DNA of 64,000 bases from positions 113,748,599 through 113,812,598 of the forward strand of contig NC_080678.1 of NCBI RefSeq assembly GCF_030445035.2, given 5' to 3'. A program made the position numbers and the translations under genes. Positions 55,618 through 64,000 of this stretch are shown here, piece by piece. The notes under the pieces were generated by a model that ran no database searches, was not told the DNA's origin, and saw nothing but the letters and a program-made list of their open reading frames with translations. The first letter of the stretch is position 1; the number at the start of each line of letters is the position of its first letter. This DNA is from Dasypus novemcinctus. Taxonomy: Eukaryota > Chordata > Mammalia > Cingulata > Dasypodidae.

Positions 55618-55746
55618 TGTAGCAATTTGATATTATTTATGAATTCCAAAAAGAAGGATTATGTTTGTAAACTGGGCTGTTCCTCTTTATAAAAACCAAC
55701 AGATTTCTGGTACTTTGTACCAGCACCCCTTTGACTGACTAATACA
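55618..55746 (+). mobile_element. Internally deleted LTR of the tgtagcag family
   Basis: Only the first 65 bp and last 65 bp of the LTR remain, joined near 55680. Flanks cttga and cgtga (one mismatch) fit a 5-bp duplication, so the deletion happened in or before this copy. Confidence 0.8.
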
Positions 55747-56504
55747 CGTGATTAGACCCTTCTTTTCCTGCCACACCCTGTGCTGTTTCTGGCTCCAGGG
55801 TATTTGCTCCTGTAATTGCCTCTGCCTGGAGTGGCTATGCCTTCCCTCCACTTCACCTGGTCACCTCAGAACAGAATATTCAATCAATATTTGTTTCAAG
55901 TATCAAGAGCAAAAGCAATGGGATTATGTTCCAGAAATTTGTATATCCCTCACTTCACTCAGGACCATCTACTTTCTTTGAGGGGCTCCGTGTACAAAAA
56001 TCATTAAAAATTTCAAGAGGATGACAGTATAGCATTAAACCAAGCACCAGGCCTGTGTAAGCATGGACCCAGACTTCCCATACCATATTTTATTTACCTG
56101 AATTTATATATCTGAATCCTCCAACAAACTGTGAAGTTCCTAAAGGGCAGGAACTATTCATATGGTAGATTATCAATAACTGTTTCTTGAATGAATGAAT
56201 GAGTGTCATTAATCTTGAAGAACGTATACGATTTCAAAAGAGAGAAATGAAACCTCACAGGTGAAGGAATAAATAAAGCTAGAACTGAAGATCAATGTGC
56301 AGGGTTTGTTTGGGGAAGAAGGGTCCAAATGACAGAAATAATATGATGAGAGGTTTACAGTGTCCCGTAAGGATGGAGTTTCAGAAATACTTTGAAAAAG
56401 CTTCCTGGAGAAGACTTGATCATTCACTGTCTTCCAGGCACTTGCTATGTGCTGAGGAAGCATCAGCAAATACAACTGATTTTCTCTCTCTTCTCACACA
56501 ACTT
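55747..56504. other. Unannotated, L2-like at the left
   Basis: 55748-55870 (tgcctggagtggctatgcc) resembles reversed L2 3' end. The remainder has no recognised feature. Confidence 0.35.
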
Positions 56505-56517
56505 AAAATGTAGTGGA

Positions 56518-56864
56518 TGGGAAGAAGATATGGCTCAAGCGATTTGGCTTCCAACTACCATACGGGAGGTCCTGAGTTCAGTTTCCAGTGCCTCCTGGAG
56601 AAGGTGAGTTGGCACGGTGGGCAGGCACAGAGAGCTGATGCAACAAGATGGTGCAACAAAAGAGACACAACAAACCAGGCAGCTGAGGTGTTTCAGGCGA
56701 TGAGCATCTCTCTTCCACATGGGAGGTCCCGGTTTTGGTTCCTGGTGCCTCCTAAAGAGAAGATGAGCAGACACAGAGAGCACATAGCAAATGGACACAG
56801 AGAGCAGACAGCAACTCCAAACAACAAGGGGGAAGGGAAATAAATAAAATAAATCTTTAAAAGA
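56518..56864 (+). mobile_element. Dimeric DAS-type SINE
   Basis: Perfect target duplication aaaatgtagtgga (56505-56517 and 56865-56877). Heads near 56520 and 56685. Confidence 0.95.
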
Positions 56865-56877
56865 AAAATGTAGTGGA

Positions 56878-57632
56878 AGAGGCAGATATTAAAACAAGTA
56901 AACTTAAAAAATGAAAAAAGGAAAGTGTGAAGATGGGGGGAGATATAAAATAAATAGGTTTTGGGGAAAATTAACCTAACTTCAGATCAGTGCCTTGACC
57001 AAGTGGCCTTTATGCTGAGATCCACCAAAACTGCTGTTATCCAGGTTCCAGAAGGCCTCCACATCACCAAATCCAGCAGCCAGTCTCAGTCCTAGGCTAA
57101 CTTGTACCATCAGCAGCATTTGCTCACTCTCCTCGAAATAATTTCTTCACTCAGCCTCCAGAGCACCAAGCTCTTCTGATTTTCCTACTTGGCTGCAGAT
57201 TCCTAGTCTCCTTTAATGATTCTTTCTAAACCCTCCCAACCTCTACATGTTAGAGCAACAGGGGTTCTCAGAGTGCAGTCTGGGGCCCCTGGAATCCTTT
57301 TAGGAAGTCAGTGGGATACGGAAGCAGATAAGAGAATCCAGCTATTTTTATGAAGGCAGACATTAAAGAGATATGAAAAAATGCAAAGCAATGGCACTTC
57401 TCACTGATTTTTTTTTTTTGGTTTAAAACTATTTTTTCTTTAAAAAAGTGTTATTTATGATAATGTGCTAGGTTATTGTTATTTCTAATGGAATTAATAA
57501 ATACATATTTTGAAATTTTCTATTTTAATTTATAATTTCTAATATTGACAGGTAAAACTCACATATACAAAAGCTCTTTGATATCCTCAAATATTTTCAA
57601 GAGTGCAAACAGGTCCTGAAATTAAAAAGATT
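56878..57632. other. Unannotated
   Basis: 57255-57310 (gggttctcagagtgcagtc) may be part of an old hAT element; the rest is AT-rich. Confidence 0.35.
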
Positions 57633-57643
57633 AAGAATTGCTT

Positions 57644-58054
57644 ATATTTATTTTTAAAGATTTATTTATTTATCTCCCGTCTCCCCCATTGTGTGCTCTG
57701 TGTCCATTCACTGTGTGTTCTTCTGTGTCTGCTTGCGTTCTTATCAGCGGCACTGGGAATCTGTATCTCTTTATGTTGTGTCATCTTGCTGCGTCAGCTC
57801 TCTGTGTGTGCGGTGCTACTCCTGGGCCAGCTGCACTATTTTTTTTCACACAGGGCGGCTGTCTTTGCAGGGCACACTCCTTGCGTGTGGGGCTCCCCTA
57901 TGCAGGGACACCCTTGCATGGCAGGGCACTCCTTGTGCGCATCAGCTCTGTGCATGGGCCAGCTCACCACATGGGTCAGGAGGCCCTAGGTTTGAACCGT
58001 GGATCTCCCTTGTGGTAGGCAGACACTCTATCAGTTGAGCCAAATCCACTTCCC
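57644..58054 (-). mobile_element. DAS-type SINE (long form)
   Basis: Full-length reverse copy. The target duplication aagaattgctt is at 57633-57643 and 58055-58065, perfect. Confidence 0.95.
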
Positions 58055-58199
58055 AAGAATTGCTTTTAAGAGTGTGCTAGGACTCTATCCTTTTACTTCT
58101 ACCCTTAATCTCTTAGTGAGCTATACAGTGTTTTAGCTCTCAATTGTGCTGACAACTCCAGATTTATAGCTCCAACCTAAAAATCTTCTCTGAATTCTA

Positions 58200-58540
58200 T
58201 CAATTTTTAAATTTTTCTTATGGTAATATACATATAACATAAAATTTCCATTTTAACTACTATTATTAAGCATACAAGTCAGTGACATTAATTACTTTCA
58301 CAATGTTGTGCTACTATCATCACCCTCCTTTACCAAAACTTTTCCGTTACTCCAACAGAAACTCTGTGTCCATTAAGCATTAACTCCCTCTTTTCCCCTT
58401 CTGAAATCTGTATTCTACTTTCTGTCTCCATAAATTTGCATATTCTAGTTAGTTTCATGTAAGCGAAATCATTAAATATTTGTACTATTGTTTCTGGCTT
58501 ACTTCACTCAATTCCATGTTCCCCAGAATTCTAGATTCAT
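58200..58540 (-). mobile_element. L1 3'UTR fragment
   Basis: aacataaaatttccattttaa, cacaatgttgtgctac and 'ctgtctccataaatttgc' are the reversed L1 3'UTR blocks in order. Confidence 0.8.
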
Positions 58541-58890
58541 GTATCTAGCACATTACTGGATATCTCCATTTGGATATCCAGTAGGCATCCAGGCATCTCA
58601 AACTTTTTATGTCCAAAACTGATTATCTGGTATTTCCCTTCAAACCTGCTGATCATTTTCTTCATTTCATGGAAATGGCAAGTCCAGTCTTATTATTTAG
58701 GTAAAAAAACCTTGGAGTCATCCTTGACTATTCTCTTTCTATCACACATTTCATATCTGATTCCTCAGCAAATCCTTTTGGCTCTAACCTCAAGGATATA
58801 TTCAGAATCTGCCAACTTCTCACCATTTCCACTATTCCCATCCTGAGCCAAGCCATCATCATACCTTAGTCAAAATCTTAAGTAGCCTCC
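58541..58890 (-). mobile_element. L2 fragment, distal part
   Basis: ccttggagtcatccttgact and the following CT-rich text match reversed L2 near its 3' end. It continues after the MLT1 LTR. Confidence 0.75.
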
Positions 58891-59327
58891 TGTTGTGGGT
58901 TGAATTGTGTCCACCAAACAGATAGGTTGAAGTCTTAACCCCAGTGCCTATGAATGTGAACTTATTTGGAAATGGGGTCTTTGCAGATGTAATTACGTTA
59001 AGATGAGATCATACTGACTAATGGCCTTATAAGAAAACCAGGTGAAGACACAGGGACACAGACACAGAAGGAGAACACCATGTGATAACAAAAGAAGATA
59101 CTGAGGTAAAGCATCTAGAAGCCAAGGAACACTAAGGATTGCTGGCATCCAGCAGAAGCTAAGAATGGCATGCAGCAGATTATCCCTTAGGGCTTCCAGA
59201 AGGAATCAACCTTCTGACACCTTGACTGAAGACTTCTAGCCTCCAGCACTATGAAACAATAAACTTCTGTAGTTTGATGTGATTCAAGTGTGTGATATTT
59301 TGTTATAGCAGTCCTAGAATACTAACA
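58891..59327 (+). mobile_element. MLT1-like solo LTR inside L2
   Basis: Begins tgttgtgggttgaattgtg and ends ctagaatactaaca. Inner blocks cttatttggaaatggggtc and 'cttctagcctccagcac' fit MaLR LTRs. A 5-bp duplication is not clear. Confidence 0.85.
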
Positions 59328-59956
59328 GACCCCATAAGTGGTCTTCCTCCTTGTGCCCTTGTATTCCTAAATCTAGTCTCAATTCAGCAGCTAGAGTGAT
59401 CCTGTTAGAATATGTCAGAATATATCACTCCTGCCTGCTCTGCTCCAAACCCTCTAATAGCTCCCATCTCACTCAGAGTAAAAGGCAAGTTCCTTATAAG
59501 GGCCTCCAAAGCTCACCTGCTCCTTCCCTCCAGCCCCCACACACTTCTCTGACACACTGGCCGCTTTGCTATTCCTGGAACTTATCTGGCAGGCTGTGCC
59601 TTAGGGCCTTTGCTTTCAGCCTAGACTGCTTTCCTCCAGTTAGCTGCCTGACTCACTCCCTCACCTCCTCCAGGTCTTTGCTCAGCTGTTGTTTTTTAAG
59701 CCAGGGTTTCTTTTGTCTACCCTATCCAAAATTACAAGCCTTTTCCTCAACATCTCATCCCCTTCTTTGCTTTATGTTTTTTCGTAGGGTTTCTCCCTTT
59801 CTGTTTTTTCCAATCTTCTTCCCACTAGAACATAAGCTACATAAGGTATGGAATTTTTGCCTGTTTTGTTCACTACTCTATCTCCAGTGCCTAGCATGGT
59901 GCCTGGCACACAGCAGACATCTCATAAATATTTGATAGATGGATGAATGGGTGGGA
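59328..59956 (-). mobile_element. L2 3' end
   Basis: Ends with ctagcatggtgcctggcaca, then ataaatatttgatagatgg and gatgaatg, the signature reversed L2 terminus. The open frame of 194 codons across it is a by-product. Confidence 0.85.
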
Positions 59957-60361
59957 CCTAAAGAAGGCCTAAATGATCTAAATGAGGGAGGGAGAGTTTG
60001 ATTCTAGACCAAGGGAACAAGCAAATGTGAAGGCCCCAAGGCCCATTCCAGGAAAAAAAAAAAAACCTACAGTTAGAAGCTGTTGAGATAGGCAGAGGCC
60101 AGACCAAAGGGCTTTGTAAGGCTTTGGGCTGTATTGTGAGGGGATTGAGAGCCACAAAGGATTTTAAACAATAGGATGACATGATCAAAAATTCATTTTG
60201 GAAAAAGCAGATTGTAAAGCAGGGCATATAATATTCCATATATATTTATAAACTGTGTACATATTTGTTTTTTTCCCCTCTTTATTTTTAAAGGAGCTTT
60301 AGATACAAAATACATACTTGTTTTAATGGCCTTTTTTCATAGCAGTCAAGATGATTCATTT
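59957..60361. other. Unannotated
   Basis: No gene recognised. Contains a run of A at 60053-60064. Confidence 0.35.
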
Positions 60362-60374
60362 AAAAGTCTAGGGG

Positions 60375-60847
60375 AAAGCGGATGTGACTCAAGCAATTGG
60401 GCTCCCATCTACCATATAGGAAGTCCAGGGTTTGGTACCCGGGGTCTCCTGGTGAAGGCAAGCTTGCCTGCATGGCAAGTTCGCCTGAGTGGAGAGCTGG
60501 CCATGCATAGTGCTGCCCTGTGCAGGAGAGCTGGCCCACACAGGAGCGCTGGCCACACGGAGTGCTGGCCCATGCAGAGAGCTGGCGCAGCAAGATGACA
60601 CAACAAAAAGAGACACAGAAGAGAGACAGTAAGACATGCAGCAGATCAGGGAGCTGGGGTGACACAAGAGAATGAGTGCCTCTGTCCCACTCCAGAAGGT
60701 CCCAGGATCGGTTCCTGGAGTGCCTAATGAGAATGAAAGCAGACACAAAAGATCACACAGCAGATAGACACAGAGAACAGACTATGGGGTGGAGGTGGGG
60801 GGGAATAAAAAAATAAATCTTTAAAAAATTAAAAAATAAAAATAAAT
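60375..60847 (+). mobile_element. Dimeric DAS-type SINE
   Basis: Heads near 60377 and 60650. The flanks aaaagtctagggg (60362-60374) and aaaaatctagggg (60848-60860) form the target duplication, which includes the start of the L1 that follows. Confidence 0.9.
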
Positions 60848-61090
60848 AAAAATCTAGGGGGAATCCGCAACATGGCGAAAGTAAGGAGCTCCTAGAGTCA
60901 GCTCCTGCTACAGGGCAGTTAGTAATCACCCAGAGCTACCTAAAGCACCTGTCTGGGGTATCCAAGACACCATGACCATCCTGCAACATCCTTCAAAGAA
61001 AGGAAGGAGGAGACTGCCCATCTGCAGAGAAGATTCCTAAGTAGATCTCTCCACGCCTCAGAGGCCAGTGCCTCTCCTCCACTGGCAGCA

Positions 61091-61830
61091 CAAGCCCCTT
61101 CAGGAGCTATTCTGTGGCTAAAATTGGAAGCTCTACTTGTCAAAAACGGAAGAAGAAGAGATGATTGGGCACTAACTTCAGCTACTGATTAGTAAATTTG
61201 GTGGGTTAAAGTATAATCCTAAGAACAGCTGAAGTTTGAACCTGTCCAAGTCAGAAAGAGGCTGGTAGCTGCCATTTTAACTCTGTCATCAGCATGAGAG
61301 GAAGCAGATGGACTGAAAATCACTGTGCTGGTAGGGACCAGCTTCTTTTCATCCAGATCAGATTGCAGTTCTAGGATAAGCTCCAGCCCCACCTCCAGCA
61401 GGGAAGAAGCTGAGGGAACCTGCACCAGCCTCTCCAGGAAAATACAGGCCACGCCACAGAGGCTGGTGATCATCCTACTCTGGTGGCACAAGCCACCTCA
61501 GGGGCTATTCTGTGGTTGGAATTGGAAGCTCCATTTCCAAAAAATAGGGAGGAAAAAGATAGTTGGCCACCAACTTCAGCTACTGATTAGCAAATTCGTC
61601 TGGCTAAAGTATAATCCTAAGAACAGCTAAAGTTTGAACCTCTCCAAGTCAGAAAGAGACTAGTAGCCACCATTTTGACTCTGCCCCCAGTATGAGGGGA
61701 AGCCTGGCTGCCTGAAAATCTCAGTGTCGGTAGGGACCAACTTCTTTCACCCAGATCAGCCTTCAGCCCTAGCCCACCTCTAGCAGGGAAGAAGCTGGCA
61801 GACCCTGCACCAGCCTCTCTAGGTAACTGC
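61091..61830 (+). repeat. Two tandem 398-bp units in the L1 5'UTR
   Basis: gctattctgtgg at 61106 and 61504, aagtataatcctaagaacag at 61210 and 61607, and caagtcagaaagag at 61247 and 61645 give a constant spacing of about 398 bp. Each unit ends in gcaccagcctctc. Further partial echoes (caggggagaaagg at 61946, caaaggggaaag at 62060) extend the repetitive pattern. Confidence 0.85.
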
Positions 61831-62329
61831 AGGTACATTCGGCAGGCACAGACTGAATAGTCAGAAGTCTACCAGGTCACCTGTGGTCATTTTGGACCCA
61901 CACAGCATATATTGCTGTCCACACCTGCAGCTCCATCCTCACCCTAGGCAGGGGAGAAAGGGGCTTAAAGCTTCATCAGTCTCTCTGGGCAACTACAGTC
62001 TAGGCCTGCACTGACTTGGGATTATTATACACAGCTGTGGCTCTGTCTCTACCCCTGGCAAAGGGGAAAGTTAGGAGAAGCTTCATGGGTCCCTGGGGCA
62101 ATGAGGGCAGCTTGAGCTTCCACATCTTACAGCGCCAACTACTTCATTGGCTGATACTACACAACCATCCAGGGAGAAAGAGCAAGAAAGCCCTAAACTA
62201 AAGAGGAAAACTGCACCCAAGAAAAAAAAAATACATCTAGTAAGCTAGATGCCAAGACACCAATAAAATATTACCATCCACACCAAGAAACAAGAAGATA
62301 TGGCCTAGGTAAAGGACAAAAATAAGCCA

Positions 62330-63214
62330 GATGACATAAAGGAGTTGAGACAACTAATCATAGATGTTCAAACAAATCTCCTTAATAAATTCAATGAGAT
62401 GGCTAAAGAGATTAAGAATATTGAGAAAACATTGGATGACCACAAATAAGAATTTGAAAGCTTACATAGAAAAATAGCAGATCTTATGGGAATGAAAGGT
62501 GTAATAAATGTGATTAAAAATACATTGTAATCATATAATAGTAGATTTGAGGAGACAGAAAAAAGAATTGGTGAGCTTGAAGAAATAGCCTCTGAAAAGA
62601 ACAGATGGAGAAAAGAATGGAAAAATTGAACTGGGTCTCAAGGAACTAAACGACAGCAAGAGACATTCAAACATATGTGTCATAGATGTCCCAGAAGGAG
62701 AAGAGAAGGGAAAAGGAGCAGAAGGAATATTTGAAGAAATAATGGTAGAAAATTTCCCAACCCTATTGAAGGACATGGATATCCATGTCAAAGAAGCACA
62801 ATGTACTCCCATCTGAATCCAAATAGACCAACTCTGAAATACATACTAATCAGAATGTCAAATGCCAAAGACAAAGAGAGAATTCTGAGAGCAGCAAGAG
62901 AAAAGCAAAGCATAACATATAAGGAATACCCAATAAGATTAAGTGCTGATTTCTCATCAGAAACCATGGAGGCAAGAAGACAGCGGTATGATCTATTTAA
63001 GATACTGCAAGAGAAAGACTTCCAGCCAAAAATCTTATATCTGGCAAGATTGTCTTTCAAAAATGAGGGTGAGTGTAGAATATTCACAGATAAAAATAAA
63101 CTGAGAGAGTTTATAACCAAGAGACTGGCTTTGCAGGAAATACTAAAGGGTATGTTACAGCCTGAAAAAAAAAAAAAAGAAAACAGGAGAGAGAGGCCTA
63201 GAAAAAAAGTCTAG
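62330..63214 (+). pseudogene. L1 ORF1 (RNA-binding protein), decayed
   Basis: The intact C-terminal frame (62801-63214) has RPTLKYILIRMSNAKDKERI, AAREKQSITYKEYPIRL and SSETMEARRQ, the RRM end and C-terminal domain of L1 ORF1p, the trimeric RNA chaperone of L1 particles. Upstream, 62330-62800 is coiled-coil-like sequence in broken frames with stops near 62448 and 62630. The final residues are Lys/Arg-rich (KKKKENRRERPRKK). Confidence 0.85.
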
Positions 63215-63787
63215 AAATGAAGATTATATCAGTAAAAGTAACTGAAAGTCTCAAAAGAGTGGTGAAAATAAAATATGACAGATAAAACTCAAATAGGAAT
63301 AAACTTAACCAATGATGTAAAGCACTTGTATTAGAAGACTAAGTAGCATTAAGATGTCAATTCTACTAAAGTTGGTGTACAGATTCAAGGCAATCCTGAT
63401 AAAAATTCCACTAGCATTTTTTTAAATAAATGGAAAGCATGGTTATCAAATTTATTTGGAGGGGTAAGGGATCCTGAATAGACAGAACCATCTTCAAAAA
63501 GGAAAGGCAAATTTGCAAGACTCTCACTTCTGGACTTTAAATCATATTACCTAGCCACAGTGGTAAAAACAGCAGGTACTGGCATAAAGACAGACACATA
63601 GACCAATGGAACCAAATTGATGGTGCAGAAACAGACCCTAACATCTAAGGTTAAGAGATTTTGACAAGCCTGTTAAACTCACCCAGCTCAGGCAGAACAG
63701 TCCATTCAACAAATGGTGCTGGGAGAACTGGGTATCCATAGCCAAAAGAAGGAAAGAGGGTCCCTATCTCACACCTTATTAAAAAAA

Positions 63788-64000
63788 TAACTCCTTTTCT
63801 TTCCTAAAATGTACCAATTCCTTTCCCATATCAGAGACTTTGCATTTGCTGCACCCCGTACTTGGAAATCTCTTCTCATTCTTGAGGGACAACTTGGATG
63901 TCACCAGGTCAGAGCCCTTCCTTACCCCACCCTCTCACCCCAGTCTCTCTCTACCACATCACTGCATTTCTATTTTTTATAGCACTCACCCCTCTCTATA
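63788..64000 (-). mobile_element. L2 3' region, runs off the window
   Basis: cacttggatgtcacc-type text (caacttggatgtcaccagg near 63890) and cctctcaccccagtctctc are reversed L2. Confidence 0.7.

Larger units (their letters stand above)
60857..63787 (+). mobile_element. L1 with complete 5' end, ORF1 remnant and deleted ORF2
   Basis: Starts gggggaatccgcaacatggcg, a typical L1 5' terminus. The 5'UTR runs to about 62210 and includes two tandem units (see separate entry). ORF1 follows to 63214. From about 63285 the text jumps to the last third of ORF2 (aatgatgtaaag, then 'ttcaaggcaatcctgataa', then 'caacaaatggtgctggg' at 63708), so most of ORF2 including the endonuclease and RT core is absent. The element stops near 63787, before the ORF2 end and 3'UTR. 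Confidence 0.85.

Noticed and set aside
59351-59935. 194-codon open frame on the + strand
   Set aside because: It is antisense to an L2 3' end.
189-60847. tRNA genes at the many tRNA-like A/B box sequences
   Set aside because: Heads are followed by SINE bodies and tails with target duplications and do not fold as complete tRNAs; they are retroposons.

Overview
The window is mammalian nuclear DNA and almost certainly from an armadillo (Xenarthra, Cingulata, probably Dasypus). The main evidence is about 30 copies of a tRNA-derived SINE with a split RNA polymerase III promoter head (gtggctcaa...ggttcaa) and a CA-rich body ending in (aaat)n or oligo(A). This matches the armadillo DAS-SINE family. 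L1, L2, MIR, MLT1/MLT2, hAT and lineage-specific LTR fragments fill most of the rest. I see no convincing host protein-coding gene; most long open frames are SINE, L1 or GC-rich by-products.

Layout. 1-8.7 kb: L1 ORF2 and 3'UTR segments on the + strand, repeatedly hit by SINEs. 8.74-9.9 kb: an isolated CpG island holding a perfect 12-bp minisatellite (about 40 copies) between two NRF1-like motifs. 10-25.5 kb: an MLT2 LTR, L1 pieces in both orientations, SINEs, and an HNRNPF retrocopy on the - strand (20.4-21.2 kb). 25.5-28.7 kb: three GC-rich blocks in AT-rich DNA, one of which splits an L1 3'UTR cleanly. 29-36 kb: a solo LTR with a perfect 5-bp target duplication, then a degraded + strand L1 (31.4-35.5 kb) hosting three SINEs and an MLT1 LTR. 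37.7-44.1 kb: a GC-rich, SINE-poor block with MIR and MLT1 relics and a GT-rich tract.

46.6-52.65 kb holds a class II (betaretrovirus-like) endogenous provirus on the + strand: 5' LTR lacking its first 66 bp, tRNA-Lys-type primer site, gag broken by several frameshifts, protease, one open frame of 959 codons carrying RT, RNase H and integrase, no env of useful length, a polypurine tract and a complete 547-bp 3' LTR. My hand alignment of the two LTRs gives 15 mismatches in 481 bp with no gaps, so the insertion is fairly young although it is damaged. 52.65-64 kb: - strand L1, a hAT element with an LTR nested inside it, L2 remnants split by an MLT1 LTR, and a + strand L1 (60.86-63.79 kb) with a complete-looking 5'UTR made of two 398-bp tandem units, a decayed ORF1, and ORF2 lacking most of its interior.

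The elements do not form a pathway. Their nesting gives an order of events: L2, hAT and old L1 first, then ERVL/MaLR LTRs, then SINEs and the class II provirus.
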